Positions 9,930 to 19,267 of a stretch of 64,000 nt of DNA are shown piece by piece. This stretch comes from Pelagibacterium sp. (lineage in GTDB: Bacteria; Pseudomonadota; Alphaproteobacteria; Rhizobiales; Devosiaceae): assembly GCA_002723255.1 (NCBI GenBank), contig PBNW01000002.1, positions 1 to 64,000 on the forward strand, written 5' to 3'. Position 1 is the first letter of the stretch; every line of letters starts with the position of its first letter. Below the pieces are notes generated by a model that was not told the origin of the DNA, did no database searches, and worked only from the letters and a program-made list of their open reading frames with translations. Made by a program: the position numbers and the translations under genes.

Positions 9930-11264
9930 ATGGCGTCTGCAGCCGAGCAACTGGCCCGAAACTTGAGTTTTTCGACCTTTTCGAAGGCCAAGGAACTCCA
10001 GAAGCGGATTTTCTTCACCCTTGGCGCGTTGCTGGTTTACCGACTCGGCACCTATATTCCGATTCCAGGCATCGACCCTGATGCTTTCGCGTCGACGTTT
10101 CAGCAGGCGCAGGGCGGCATCTTCGGGCTGTTCAACATGTTCGCCGGTGGCGCCGTTGAACGGCTTGCGATTTTCGCGCTCAATCTGATCCCCTACATTA
10201 CCGCCTCCATCGTCATCCAGGTGATGTCGACGGCTTCTCCGCGCCTTGAGGCGCTCAAGAAGGAAGGCGAGAGCGGGCGGCGCAAGCTCAACCAGTACAC
10301 CCGGTATCTCACGGTCATTTTCTGCGCCGTTCAGGCCTATGGCATCGCCGTGGGCCTCGAAGCCAGCGAAGGCGTCGTGGCGGATCCGGGCTGGTTCTTC
10401 CGTATTTCGACCGTCATCACGCTTGTTGGCGGCACCATGTTCCTGATGTGGCTGGGTGAACAGATGACCGCGCGCGGTGTCGGCAACGACATTTCGCTGA
10501 TCATTTTTGCCGGTATCGTGGCCTCGTTGCCCGCGACCATTGCCCAGACGCTCGAACTGAGCCGCACCGGTGCGCTGCCGACCATTGCCGTCGTCGGTAT
10601 TTTGGTTGGCGCCATTGTGGTGATCGGGATCATCGTGTTCTTTGAACGCGCCCAGCGCAGGCTTTTGATCCAGTATCCGAAGCGCCAGGTGGGCAACAAG
10701 ATGTATCAGGGCGACACTTCGCACCTGCCGCTCAAGCTCAATACGGCCGGTGTTATCCCGGTGATCTTCGCGTCCTCGCTGCTGCTGTTGCCGGCAACGA
10801 TCGCGACGTTCTCTGCGCAGGGCGATGCTCCGCAATGGCTGCAGTACATCTCGGCGCTGCTCGGGCGGGGCCAGCCGCTCTACCTGGCGCTGTTTGCCGG
10901 GATGATCATCTTCTTTGCGTTCTTTTACACCTCGATCGTTTTCAATCCGACCGAGACGGCGGACAATCTCAAGCGCTCGGGCGGGTTCATTCCGGACATT
11001 CGTCCGGGCGAAAGAACGGCGCAGCATATCGATTACGTGCTGACACGCATTACCGTGGTCGGTGCGATCTATCTGACCATCGTGGCGCTGATCCCGGAAG
11101 TGTTTTTGAGCCAGCTCAACATCTCGGCCTTTCTGGGCGGTACCTCGCTGCTCATCATGGTTACAGTGACGCTGGATACGGTGAGCCAGATTCAAAGCCA
11201 CCTGATCGCGCAGCAATATGAGGGCATGGTCAAGAAATCACGTCTAGGGGGACGGAAAAGATGA
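9930..11264 (+). CDS. secY: Protein translocase subunit SecY
   Basis: The channel-forming subunit of the SecYEG translocon in the inner membrane. At 444 residues it has the usual length with ten hydrophobic helices. Seen: [15 protein letters not shown] near residues 44-58, [14 protein letters not shown] (helix 2), [18 protein letters not shown] and [15 protein letters not shown] in the cytosolic loop C5, and a C-terminal basic tail [15 protein letters not shown] precedes ATG 9930. The stop overlaps the adk start (ATGA), the normal secY-adk coupling in alphaproteobacteria. Confidence 0.98.
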   Translation: MASAAEQLARNLSFSTFSKAKELQKRIFFTLGALLVYRLGTYIPIPGIDPDAFASTFQQAQGGIFGLFNMFAGGAVERLAIFALNLIPYITASIVIQVMSTASPRLEALKKEGESGRRKLNQYTRYLTVIFCAVQAYGIAVGLEASEGVVADPGWFFRISTVITLVGGTMFLMWLGEQMTARGVGNDISLIIFAGIVASLPATIAQTLELSRTGALPTIAVVGILVGAIVVIGIIVFFERAQRRLLIQYPKRQVGNKMYQGDTSHLPLKLNTAGVIPVIFASSLLLLPATIATFSAQGDAPQWLQYISALLGRGQPLYLALFAGMIIFFAFFYTSIVFNPTETADNLKRSGGFIPDIRPGERTAQHIDYVLTRITVVGAIYLTIVALIPEVFLSQLNISAFLGGTSLLIMVTVTLDTVSQIQSHLIAQQYEGMVKKSRLGGRKR

Positions 11265-11827
11265 GACTGGTTCTTTTGGGTCCGCCGGGCGCGGGCAAGG
11301 GTACGCAGGCACAGATTCTGGTATCGACCTATTCCATTCCGCAGCTCTCGACGGGCGACATGCTCCGGGCGGCCATTGCCGACAAGACTCGGCTGGGTCT
11401 GGAAGCCAAGGCGATTGTCGATCGCGGGGATCTGGTTTCCGACGACATCGTTTCCGGCATCATTTCCGAGCGCATGGATCAGCCCGACTGCGAGAACGGG
11501 TTCATCCTCGATGGTTTCCCGCGCACCATTGCGCAGGCTGAGGCCTTGACCCACATGCTCGACCGCAAGGGGGTTCACCTCGACGCGGTCATTGAAATCA
11601 CGGCCGATCCCGATGTGCTGGTCGAACGCATCATCAATCGGGCCAAGGAAAGCGGCGGCGCAAGGGCGGACGACAATGAAGAGGTGCTGCGCAAGCGTCT
11701 CGATGTCTACACCCAGCAAACAGCGCCTCTTGTGGCGTTCTATTCCGAGCAGGGTCTGCTCAAATCAGTGGATGGAATGGCACCGATCGAGGATGTAACA
11801 GCCGCGATCAAGTCAGCGATCAGCTGA
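11261..11827 (+). CDS. adk: Adenylate kinase (short-LID form)
   Basis: Interconverts ATP + AMP and 2 ADP in the cytosol. Walker [12 protein letters not shown] at residues 7-17, the AMP-binding [23 protein letters not shown] and the LID arginines are present. At 188 residues it is the short type without the zinc-binding LID insertion. It overlaps secY by 4 nt; the 186 nt after it hold a promoter for the rpsM block. Confidence 0.97.
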   Translation: MRLVLLGPPGAGKGTQAQILVSTYSIPQLSTGDMLRAAIADKTRLGLEAKAIVDRGDLVSDDIVSGIISERMDQPDCENGFILDGFPRTIAQAEALTHMLDRKGVHLDAVIEITADPDVLVERIINRAKESGGARADDNEEVLRKRLDVYTQQTAPLVAFYSEQGLLKSVDGMAPIEDVTAAIKSAIS

Positions 11828-11853
11828 CCGAAACGATTGGGCTTGCGGCGGTG

Positions 11854-11882
11854 TTGACTTTGATGCCGTGAGTCCTTAGAAC
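11854..11882 (+). promoter_or_regulatory. Predicted sigma-70 promoter upstream of rpsM
   Basis: TTGACT (11854-11859) and TAGAAC (11877-11882) are separated by exactly 17 nt, in the 186-nt gap between adk and rpsM. This would give the rpsM-rpsK-rpoA-rplQ block its own start, as in many bacteria. The leader would be about 125 nt. Prediction from sequence only. Confidence 0.5.
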
Positions 11883-12013
11883 CGCGCCCAGTCTCAGAAA
11901 TTTCGAGGGCTGGATTCGGTTCCTTCCGTATAGAGAAGGGGGTCGGATGCCGGTCCCTTGTTGTTGAACGAAACGGGACGGTAACGTCCTCATATCAATT
12001 TAGGAGATCCGAC

Positions 12014-12382
12014 GTGGCTCGTATTGCTGGCGTCAATATCCCGACGAACAAGCGCGTGGTTATCGCGTTGCAGTATATTCACGGGATTGGGCCGAAGATG
12101 GCCTCTGAAATCTGCGAAAAGGTGTCCATTCCGGCCGAGCGGCGCGTGAATGAGCTGACCGACGCGGAAGTTATCCAGATTCGCGAAACCATCGACCGTG
12201 ACTATCAGGTCGAGGGTGACCTTCGCCGTTCGGTTGCCATGAACATCAAGCGTTTGATGGATCTGGGCAACTATCGCGGCCTGCGTCATCGTCGCGGTCT
12301 GCCGGTGCGCGGTCAGCGGACCCACACCAATGCCCGTACCCGCAAGGGCCCTGCAAAGGCCATCGCGGGCAAGAAGAAATAA
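12014..12382 (+). CDS. rpsM: 30S ribosomal protein S13
   Basis: A 122-residue S13 of the 30S head that bridges to the 50S and touches P-site tRNA. It starts with GTG, giving [20 protein letters not shown], preceded by TAGGAGA. Family motifs are [15 protein letters not shown] and the C-terminal basic stretch [20 protein letters not shown]. Confidence 0.98.
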   Translation: MARIAGVNIPTNKRVVIALQYIHGIGPKMASEICEKVSIPAERRVNELTDAEVIQIRETIDRDYQVEGDLRRSVAMNIKRLMDLGNYRGLRHRRGLPVRGQRTHTNARTRKGPAKAIAGKKK

Positions 12383-12502
12383 GAAAGCCGGGATGGAGCG
12401 GCAGGGGCGGGCAGTAGTGTCCGGCCGGAACGTTCCGCTTCGGGTTTCTTGAGGTGTAGCCGCTGGAACCACGGCGGCGCTAGAGATCACTAGAGGAAGT
12501 AA

Positions 12503-12895
12503 ATGGCTAAAGCAGAAACTACGCGCGTTCGCCGCCGCGAGCGCAAGAATATCAGTGCTGGCGTTGCACATGTGAACGCCTCGTTCAAAAACACGATGGT
12601 CACCATCACCGACGTTCAGGGCAATACGATCTCCTGGTCCTCCGCCGGTACGATGGGTTTCAAGGGTTCGCGCAAATCGACCCCTTACGCAGCCCAGATG
12701 GCTGCAGAAGACGCTGCCAAGAAGGCGCAGGAACACGGCATGAAGACCCTTGAGGTCGAAGTTCGTGGCCCGGGTTCAGGTCGTGAATCGGCACTGCGTG
12801 CCCTTCAGGCTGCCGGCTTCACTGTCACTTCCATCCGGGACGTTACATCCATTCCGCATAATGGGTGTCGGCCGCGCAAGCGTCGTCGCGTCTGA
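12503..12895 (+). CDS. rpsK: 30S ribosomal protein S11
   Basis: A 130-residue S11 in the 30S platform. Conserved segments are [19 protein letters not shown] and the C-terminal [20 protein letters not shown]. It follows rpsM after 120 nt that contain a 12-bp palindrome CGGAACGTTCCG (12426-12437) of unknown meaning, and has a GAGGAAG ribosome site. Confidence 0.98.
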   Translation: MAKAETTRVRRRERKNISAGVAHVNASFKNTMVTITDVQGNTISWSSAGTMGFKGSRKSTPYAAQMAAEDAAKKAQEHGMKTLEVEVRGPGSGRESALRALQAAGFTVTSIRDVTSIPHNGCRPRKRRRV

Positions 12896-12988
12896 TGTGA
12901 ATGGACCTCGGCAGGGCCAGCCGGGGTTCTTTTACGGTTTGCGGCATGGCGGCCGGGCAGGGCCGCGATTTTAAAAAGGAAGTTGGAC

Positions 12989-14008
12989 GTGATGATCCAG
13001 AAAAACTGGCAGGAACTGATTAAGCCGACCAAGCTCGACGTCGTTCCGGGCAGCGATTCCGCGCGCGTCGCCTCCGTGGTCGCCGAACCGCTTGAACGCG
13101 GTTATGGCCTGACCCTGGGCAACACGCTGCGCCGGGTTCTGCTCTCGTCGCTGCAGGGTGCGGCAATCACCGCCATCCAGATCGATGGCGTATTGCATGA
13201 ATTCTCGTCGATTCCCGGCGTGCGTGAGGACGTGACAGATCTCGTTCTCAACATCAAGGAAATCGCCATCAAGATGGAAGACGAAGGGCCCAAGCGCCTT
13301 ACGCTTTCCAAGCAGGGTCCGGGTGCCGTCATCGCTGGCGACATCAAGACCACCGGCGACATCGAAGTGCTCAATCCTGACCTTGTCATCTGTCACCTTG
13401 ATGACGGTGCCGAGATCAATATCGAGTTCACGGTCAATACCGGCAAGGGTTATGTTCCGGCCGACCGCAACAAGCCCGAAGATGCACCGATCGGTTACAT
13501 TGCCGTCGATGCTCTGTTCTCGCCGGTCAAGCGCGTCAGCTACAAGGTCGAAAAGACCCGTGAGGGCCAGAACCTGGACTTTGACAAGCTGAGCATGCAG
13601 ATCGAGACCAACGGCGCGATCAGCCCCGAAGACGCGCTGGCCTTTGCGGCCCGCATCGTTCAGGATCAGCTCTCGGTCTTCGTAAATTTCGAAGAGCCCA
13701 CCAAGGAAAAGGCAGAGGATTCGACACCCGAACTCGCCTTCAACCCGGCGTTGCTCAAGAAGGTGGACGAACTCGAGTTGTCTGTGCGTTCGGCGAACTG
13801 CCTCAAGAACGACAACATCGTTTATATCGGCGATCTCATCCAGAAGACGGAAGCGGAAATGCTCCGCACGCCGAACTTCGGGCGCAAGTCGCTCAACGAG
13901 ATCAAGGAAGTGTTGGCCCAGATGGGGCTCCATCTCGGGATGGACGTCAACAACTGGCCGCCCGAAAACATCGAAGACCTCGCCAAGCGTTACGAAGATC
14001 ACTACTGA
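12989..14008 (+). CDS. rpoA: DNA-directed RNA polymerase subunit alpha
   Basis: The alpha subunit nucleates RNA polymerase assembly, and its C-terminal domain contacts UP elements and activators. The N-terminal domain shows [20 protein letters not shown] (residues 28-47) and [20 protein letters not shown]; the alpha-CTD shows [20 protein letters not shown] and [17 protein letters not shown] use GTG 12989, 8 nt after AAGGA; ATG 12992, which would give the common start [12 protein letters not shown], is equally possible, and a TTG at 12983 is less likely. Length 339 or 338 residues is normal. Confidence 0.97.
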   Translation: MMIQKNWQELIKPTKLDVVPGSDSARVASVVAEPLERGYGLTLGNTLRRVLLSSLQGAAITAIQIDGVLHEFSSIPGVREDVTDLVLNIKEIAIKMEDEGPKRLTLSKQGPGAVIAGDIKTTGDIEVLNPDLVICHLDDGAEINIEFTVNTGKGYVPADRNKPEDAPIGYIAVDALFSPVKRVSYKVEKTREGQNLDFDKLSMQIETNGAISPEDALAFAARIVQDQLSVFVNFEEPTKEKAEDSTPELAFNPALLKKVDELELSVRSANCLKNDNIVYIGDLIQKTEAEMLRTPNFGRKSLNEIKEVLAQMGLHLGMDVNNWPPENIEDLAKRYEDHY

Positions 14009-14042
14009 TCTTCCGCGGGCCAAAAGCTACTAGGAGAGTACC

Positions 14043-14471
14043 ATGCGCCACGGTAAAGCCGGCCGCAAACTGAACCGGACCTCTTCGCATCGCAAGGCGA
14101 TGTTCAAGAACATGTCCGCAGCATTGATCAAGCACGAACAGATCGTGACGACCCTGCCCAAGGCGAAGGAGTTGCGTCCGATCGTCGAAAAGCTCATCAC
14201 CCTTGGCAAGCGCGGCGATCTGCATGCCCGCCGCCAGGCCATCGCCCAGATCGGCGATGAGACCATGGTCAAGAAGCTGTTCGATATTTTGGGCCCGCGT
14301 TACAAGGACCGCAATGGTGGCTACACCCGCGTCCTCAAGGCCGGCTTCCGTCACGGCGATAATGCCCCGGTCGGCATCATCGAGTTCGTCGATCGCGACG
14401 TCGAGGCCCGGGGCAAGGATTCCGGCCCGACCGCCGACTTCACGCGTGATGAAGAGAGCGAAGCCGCGTAG
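14043..14471 (+). CDS. rplQ: 50S ribosomal protein L17
   Basis: A 142-residue L17, last gene of the superoperon. It begins [20 protein letters not shown] and contains the conserved [20 protein letters not shown]. The C-terminal 25 residues are acidic and variable ([19 protein letters not shown]). AGGAGAG precedes ATG 14043; a strong terminator follows 25 nt after the stop. Confidence 0.98.
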   Translation: MRHGKAGRKLNRTSSHRKAMFKNMSAALIKHEQIVTTLPKAKELRPIVEKLITLGKRGDLHARRQAIAQIGDETMVKKLFDILGPRYKDRNGGYTRVLKAGFRHGDNAPVGIIEFVDRDVEARGKDSGPTADFTRDEESEAA

Positions 14472-14496
14472 GCGGTTTCTTCCTGCTGTAGAATTG

Positions 14497-14524
14497 AAAA
14501 GGCGGCTTGTGAGCCGCCTTTTTT
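14497..14524 (+). terminator. Intrinsic terminator closing the ribosomal superoperon
   Basis: AAAAGGCGGCT and AGCCGCCTTTT form an 11-bp stem around TGTG, followed by further T. It separates rplQ from the convergent P-loop gene ending at 14530 and, since the stem is flanked by A and T runs, probably works in both directions. Confidence 0.9.
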
Positions 14525-14529
14525 CGTTC

Positions 14530-15087
14530 TTACAGATCGGCTTGGCTTAGGCCCCATGCTGCATAGAGGACTTTGAGCTCCCTCGTGCTCCGGCAAAAGA
14601 CATGCGGCAGCCCTGTTTGAATTGCGCTCTGACGGGTTCCCTCTGCCTTGTTGCGGGTCTTCCATAGCCAGGCAAGCATCTCCCATTTGACCGAGTCACG
14701 GTCCCCTTCGAGTCCGCCAGCCCGACGCCGCCGGGATAGGCTGCGGCGCAAATAGCGCAGGGTGCGCACGGCAAGATTTTCATCGAGCACGATGATGCCG
14801 GTGGCCCGCGCCACGCGCTGTGGCATCAGGACCGAATAGGAGCCGTCCATGATCCATGCCGGCTCGGCGATAGCAGCATCGTGCAGAGCCGCGAATTCGG
14901 CGTCGGGGCGCTGTTCCCAATCGGTGCCGGGTATGTGCCGCAGCCGGTCAAGGTGAATGGCAGGGACGCCGAGCCGCATTCCAAGCGCTTCAGTGAGTGT
15001 CGATTTTCCCGAGTTCGTCGGACCGAGCACCATGATCCGCGGCCCGAGTGCTTCGGGCCGCGGCAATTGGCCGTTGCCGGCGTCCAT
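14530..15087 (-). CDS. Small P-loop NTPase / adenylate-kinase-like (topology-modulation type)
   Basis: A 185-residue P-loop protein. Walker A GPTNSGKST is at about residues 22-30, followed by a kinase-like lid: HLDRLRHIPGTDWEQRP and AEPAWIMDGSYSVLMPQRV resemble the small AAA/adenylate kinase-like proteins annotated as topology modulation or FlaR-type proteins. A substrate is not known to me. I start at ATG 15087, which overlaps the stop of the upstream decarboxylase (TGATG); a longer ORF would run into that gene. Co-expression with the decarboxylase is implied. Function is unassigned beyond NTP binding. Confidence 0.75.
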   Translation of the reverse strand: MDAGNGQLPRPEALGPRIMVLGPTNSGKSTLTEALGMRLGVPAIHLDRLRHIPGTDWEQRPDAEFAALHDAAIAEPAWIMDGSYSVLMPQRVARATGIIVLDENLAVRTLRYLRRSLSRRRRAGGLEGDRDSVKWEMLAWLWKTRNKAEGTRQSAIQTGLPHVFCRSTRELKVLYAAWGLSQADL

Positions 15088-16238
15088 CACACGAGAATGT
15101 CGTCGACCCAATAGAGGTCGCGACGGTCAAAGCCGTTGAACGGGGTGAGGGAGGCCTGCGTGTAGGCGCCCATCAGGCCGAACTCGATATAATCGTCCTC
15201 GGTGATGGCGGCCGGCAGGATGAAGGTCTGGGGCATGACGTCGTAGCTGTCGCAGGTCGGCCCGAAGATCTTGAAGTCCCAGCTCTCACCGGTCAGCACC
15301 TTGTCGCCGCGCCACACGCGGATCGGCGGCATGAACTCAAGGATCATCGCTTCCATCAGCGAGCCATAGACGCCGTCGTTGAGATAGACCGACTGTTCGC
15401 CGCGCACGTGTTTGACGCGCAGCAGGAGCGATGTGCAGCCCGTGGATAGGCCGCGTCCGGGCTCGGCAATCAGTTCGGGCTTGTTCGAGCCGAACGTATC
15501 GGCGACAGCGTTGCGGATGGTCTCGAAATAGACGTCGAGGGGCGGGGCCGAATTGGTGATGTAGGGGGCGGGAAAGCCGCCGCCGATATTGAGGCGCTTG
15601 AGCTCGATGCCCGAGGCCTGGGCGATGCGCCCTGCAGCGGCGATGTGGCGCTCATAGGCATAGGCTTCCTCGCACTGGCTGCCGACGTGGAAGCACAGCG
15701 AGGTCGAATATCCCATGGCCTTGGCCAATGTGCAGATCGCGATGGCGCCTTCCTCCATAACGCCGAACTTGGTGCCGAAATCGTAGGATTTGAGCGCCTT
15801 GCCGGCCTTGAAGCGCACAGTCACCTCGACATCCTCGCTGGGCGGGATGACGGCGGCGAGCTGGTCGAGCTGGGCCACATGGTCGATGGTAAAGGAGCGA
15901 ACCCCGAATTCGGAATAGGCGCGCTCGATCTCTCGACGAGACTTGATGGGATTGTTGTAGTGCATCCCGGCTTGAGGCGCGTATTTGCGGATCAGGGCCA
16001 TCTCGGTGTTGGAGGCAACATCGTAGGCCTTGAGCCCCTCGCGATTCATGATCTCGAGGATATGGGGCGAAGGATTGGATTTGACTGCATAGGTCAACAG
16101 GCCATCAAAGCCCGCCTTGAAGGTATTTATTGCATCGACCAGAAGCCGTTCGGAAAACAGGAAACTCGGATAGTCGGGTTCCTCGGTGGCGATCAGTTCT
16201 GCGGTGTTCGCGTATGTGCGAGACGGCGCGTGGTCCAT
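15087..16238 (-). CDS. Group III PLP-dependent decarboxylase (ornithine decarboxylase-like)
   Basis: An alanine-racemase-fold amino acid decarboxylase, probably producing putrescine from ornithine (lysine is an alternative). PLP lysine K53 lies in YAVKSNPSP; HVGSQ, the phosphate loop NIGGGFPAPY, EPGRGL and the active-site cysteine in IFGPTCDSYDVM are all present, so it should be active. ATG 16238 gives 383 residues. An in-frame ATG at 16289, inside a leader hairpin and after a GAGGGGGG run, would add 17 residues. It is followed without gap by the P-loop NTPase gene. Confidence 0.85.
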   Translation of the reverse strand: MDHAPSRTYANTAELIATEEPDYPSFLFSERLLVDAINTFKAGFDGLLTYAVKSNPSPHILEIMNREGLKAYDVASNTEMALIRKYAPQAGMHYNNPIKSRREIERAYSEFGVRSFTIDHVAQLDQLAAVIPPSEDVEVTVRFKAGKALKSYDFGTKFGVMEEGAIAICTLAKAMGYSTSLCFHVGSQCEEAYAYERHIAAAGRIAQASGIELKRLNIGGGFPAPYITNSAPPLDVYFETIRNAVADTFGSNKPELIAEPGRGLSTGCTSLLLRVKHVRGEQSVYLNDGVYGSLMEAMILEFMPPIRVWRGDKVLTGESWDFKIFGPTCDSYDVMPQTFILPAAITEDDYIEFGLMGAYTQASLTPFNGFDRRDLYWVDDILV

Positions 16239-16277
16239 TGACCTTGATACCTTGTACGGGGGTTGAAAGCGCGCGTG

Positions 16278-16322
16278 TATAGGGCTCATTGCCCCCCTCT
16301 GCAATGGCCAATTTCGCCTATA
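16278..16322 (-). promoter_or_regulatory. Nested hairpin in the decarboxylase 5' leader
   Basis: TATAGG (16278-16283) pairs with CCTATA (16317-16322), and inside it CATTGC (16287-16292) pairs with GCAATG (16301-16306). On the minus-strand transcript the structure lies 40-85 nt before the chosen start; its inner arm contains the alternative in-frame ATG (16289) and its loop is G-rich like a ribosome site. Alphaproteobacterial ornithine decarboxylase genes are known to carry a conserved leader (the speF motif); whether this is that motif I cannot tell. Confidence 0.4.
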
Positions 16323-16457
16323 GAGACAGGTTGTGACGATTCTTTGTGCGGGGTCAAAATTGCCACGCTTTTGCCGCCAACCTTACGAGCTTGTCACTTG
16401 AAACCGGAGCCTTGGCGACTAACCTCTGACGCGCGTTGCAAGCTCCGGAGTCTCCCC

Positions 16458-17849
16458 ATGTTCCGCAAGTCGATTGTTGCTATTCTTCTGGTCCTCGCAC
16501 CTGCCGCGGCCTTTGCCCAGGTCGAGCGGACGGTGCCGCAGAGCCAGGAGGAAATCCAACTCTCCTATTCGCCGGTGGTCCAGCAGGTCGCGCCGGCGGT
16601 CGTCAATGTCTATGCAACCCGGGTCACCCAGCAGCAGAGCGGTTTTGGCGATCCTTTCTTCGACCAGTTTTTCGGTCGCTCGCCGCTCTTCAACCAGCGG
16701 CCGCAGACCTCGCAATCGCTGGGGTCGGGCGTGATTGTCAGTGCGGATGGCATGATCCTCACCAACAATCACGTCGTGGAAGGGGCGACCGATATTCGGA
16801 TTGTGCTCAATGACGGGCGGGAATATCCCGTCGAACTGGTGCTGGCCGACCCCTCTACCGATCTGGCCGTGCTCAGGGCCGAGGATGGGGCGGGGGAGTT
16901 TCCCTTCGTGTCATTTGCCGATTCCGACCAGTTGGAGGTCGGCGATCTCGTTCTGGCCATCGGCAATCCGTTCGGAGTGGGGCAATCGGTGTCCAGCGGT
17001 ATCGTTTCGGCACTGGCGCGAACCGGCATGGGGATGACCGACTATCAATTCTTCATCCAGACCGACGCAGCGATCAATCCGGGCAATTCGGGCGGTGCGC
17101 TGGTCGATATGAACGGGCAACTGGTCGGTATCAACACGGCGCTGTTTACCCGCTCGGGCGGCTCGCAGGGCATCGGGTTCGCCATACCCTCCAATATGGC
17201 GCGGGTGATCGCCGATGCGGGCGCGGCGGGTGGCGAGATCATGCGGCCCTGGCTCGGCGCGCAGATGCAGATGCTGGACGCCGACCTGGCCGCCAGCCTG
17301 GGACTGGTGACGCCGCGCGGGGCACTGGTAACTGAAATCGCGCCCGACAGCCCGGCCGAGGCGGCAGGGCTGGCTTCGGGCGACGTGATCACCGCGATCG
17401 ATGGGGTGGCGGTTCAGGACCCCGAAGCGCTCAACTATCGCGTTGCGACCAAGCCGGTCGGCTCGATCTCCGAATTGACGCTGTGGCGGAACGGCGCCGA
17501 GACGACTGCCGCACTGGAAATGGGGGCGCCGCCCGCGACTTCGGACCGGCAGGCGACGATTTCGGGCAATACGCGATTTGCAGGGGTCAGCGCGGCTGAA
17601 CTGAACCCCGCATTGGCGCAGCAATTGGGGCTGGGCTTTTCAACGCAGGGGGTCGCCGTCGTCGAGGTTGAGGCGGGAAGCCCGGCGGCGCGCATGGGGC
17701 TCGAGCAAGGCGATGTGATCGTTGCGCTGAACGGCACGGAAATTCGTGATATTGAAACCTTCGAATCCCTAGCCAGCCAGCGCCCGCGCGCCTGGCAGAT
17801 CATCCTGCAACGCGAAGGCAGGGTCATCCGTTCGGTGGTGAGCGGATGA
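16458..17849 (+). CDS. HtrA/DegP-family periplasmic serine protease
   Basis: A 463-residue exported trypsin-like protease/chaperone for periplasmic protein quality control. The signal peptide MFRKSIVAILLVLAPAAAFA is cleaved before Q21. Catalytic triad: H105 (TNNHVVEGA), D135 (STDLAVL), S211 (NPGNSGGAL). Two PDZ domains follow, with GLASGDVITAIDG and GLEQGDVIVALNG. ATG 16458 is chosen because it opens the signal peptide and GGAG lies before it; a longer ORF reaches 16263 but its extra residues are not protease-like. Divergent from the decarboxylase. Confidence 0.93.
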   Translation: MFRKSIVAILLVLAPAAAFAQVERTVPQSQEEIQLSYSPVVQQVAPAVVNVYATRVTQQQSGFGDPFFDQFFGRSPLFNQRPQTSQSLGSGVIVSADGMILTNNHVVEGATDIRIVLNDGREYPVELVLADPSTDLAVLRAEDGAGEFPFVSFADSDQLEVGDLVLAIGNPFGVGQSVSSGIVSALARTGMGMTDYQFFIQTDAAINPGNSGGALVDMNGQLVGINTALFTRSGGSQGIGFAIPSNMARVIADAGAAGGEIMRPWLGAQMQMLDADLAASLGLVTPRGALVTEIAPDSPAEAAGLASGDVITAIDGVAVQDPEALNYRVATKPVGSISELTLWRNGAETTAALEMGAPPATSDRQATISGNTRFAGVSAAELNPALAQQLGLGFSTQGVAVVEVEAGSPAARMGLEQGDVIVALNGTEIRDIETFESLASQRPRAWQIILQREGRVIRSVVSG

Positions 17850-17866
17850 TAGTTTTGTGAGGTGCG

Positions 17867-19195
17867 ATGAGCGACCTTTTTCCCGAGGACCTTCCAGCCT
17901 CCCGACCGACGGATGAACCGGGCGCCGACCGGCCGCTGGCCGACCGGCTGCGGCCGAAATCGCTCGATGAGGTGATCGGGCAGACCCATATCATCGGGCC
18001 CGACGGCACGCTGCGGCGGATGCTGGCGTCGGGGCGGCTGGGTTCGCTCATCCTGTGGGGGCCGCCGGGAACCGGCAAGACGACAGTGGCGCGGTTGCTG
18101 GCCGATGCAGTGGACTATCGGTTCGAGCAGATTTCGGCGATCTTTTCGGGGGTAGCGGACCTCAAGAAGGTGTTCGAAACGGCGCGCACGGCGCGGCGGG
18201 CCGGGCAGCGTACGCTGCTGTTCGTCGATGAAATCCATCGCTTCAACCGGGCGCAGCAGGACAGTTTTCTTCCCGTCATGGAAGATGGCACCGTGGTGCT
18301 GGTCGGGGCGACGACGGAGAACCCCAGTTTCGAGCTCAACGCGGCGCTTCTGTCGCGCGCGCAGGTGCTCAAGTTTACCAGTCTCGACCGTGACGATCTC
18401 GATGCGCTTGCCACGCGGGCCGAAGAGGAATTGGGCAAGGCACTGCCGCTCGATGAGGACGCGCGGCAGACGCTGATCGGGCTGGCCGATGGCGATGGGC
18501 GGGCCATGCTGGGGTTGATCGAGGAGATCATTGCCGCAACCGGACCGGATGACGTTTTAGATCCTGCAGGGCTGGCGCGTCTGGTTCAGCGGCGGGCGCC
18601 GATCTACGACAAGAGCCAGGACGGGCATTACAACCTGATTTCGGCGCTGCACAAGACTGTGCGCGGATCGGATCCCGATGCGGCGCTCTATTATTTCGCG
18701 CGCATGATCGATGCGGGCAAGGATCCGATGTATCTGGCGCGGCGGCTGATCCGCATGGCGGTCGAAGATATCGGCATGGCCGATCCACAGGCACTTCCCA
18801 TCGCCACGGCCGCCAAGGACGCCTATCACATGCTCGGCTCGCCCGAGGGCGAACTGGCGCTGGCCGAAGTGGTGGTTTATCTGGCCACGGCACCGAAATC
18901 GAACGCGCTTTACAATGCCTACAACCGAGCACTGGCCCTGGCCAAAAAGACCGGCTCGCCGACGCCGCCCATGGCCATTCTCAATGCGCCGACCAAGCTG
19001 ATGAAGTCCGAGGGGTATGGCGAGGGCTATATCTACGACCACGACACCCCCGAGGGGTTTTCGGGGCAGGAGTATTTTCCCGAAAAGATCGGGCGGCAGG
19101 ATTTCTATCAGCCGGTCGAGCGCGGGTTTGAACGCGATATCAAGAAGCGGATGGACTATTTCACAAAATTGCGTGCGACCAGGCGCGATAGCTAA
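17867..19195 (+). CDS. rarA: Replication-associated recombination protein A
   Basis: RarA (MgsA) is an AAA+ ATPase related to clamp loaders that acts at stalled forks. Of 442 residues, Walker A is GPPGTGKTTVARLL (about 65-78) and Walker B is LLFVDEIHRFN, followed by the RarA-typical QQDSFLPVMEDGTVVLVGAT. The C-terminal tetramerisation region includes DGHYNLISALHKTVRGSD and the MgsA segment AIPTKLMK-like NAPTKLMKSEGYG. It begins 17 nt after the protease gene, so the two are probably co-transcribed. Confidence 0.95.
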   Translation: MSDLFPEDLPASRPTDEPGADRPLADRLRPKSLDEVIGQTHIIGPDGTLRRMLASGRLGSLILWGPPGTGKTTVARLLADAVDYRFEQISAIFSGVADLKKVFETARTARRAGQRTLLFVDEIHRFNRAQQDSFLPVMEDGTVVLVGATTENPSFELNAALLSRAQVLKFTSLDRDDLDALATRAEEELGKALPLDEDARQTLIGLADGDGRAMLGLIEEIIAATGPDDVLDPAGLARLVQRRAPIYDKSQDGHYNLISALHKTVRGSDPDAALYYFARMIDAGKDPMYLARRLIRMAVEDIGMADPQALPIATAAKDAYHMLGSPEGELALAEVVVYLATAPKSNALYNAYNRALALAKKTGSPTPPMAILNAPTKLMKSEGYGEGYIYDHDTPEGFSGQEYFPEKIGRQDFYQPVERGFERDIKKRMDYFTKLRATRRDS

Positions 19196-19267
19196 ACGGC
19201 GACTTCGCCCATGACGGCGGAGTGATTTCCCGCTAGAAGGGCCGCGAATGACAAAGGACAGAGTTTT

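Noticed and set aside
9915-11216. 433-codon antisense ORF over secY
   Set aside because: SecY is certain; the antisense translation is His/Arg/Asn-rich low-complexity typical of shadows.
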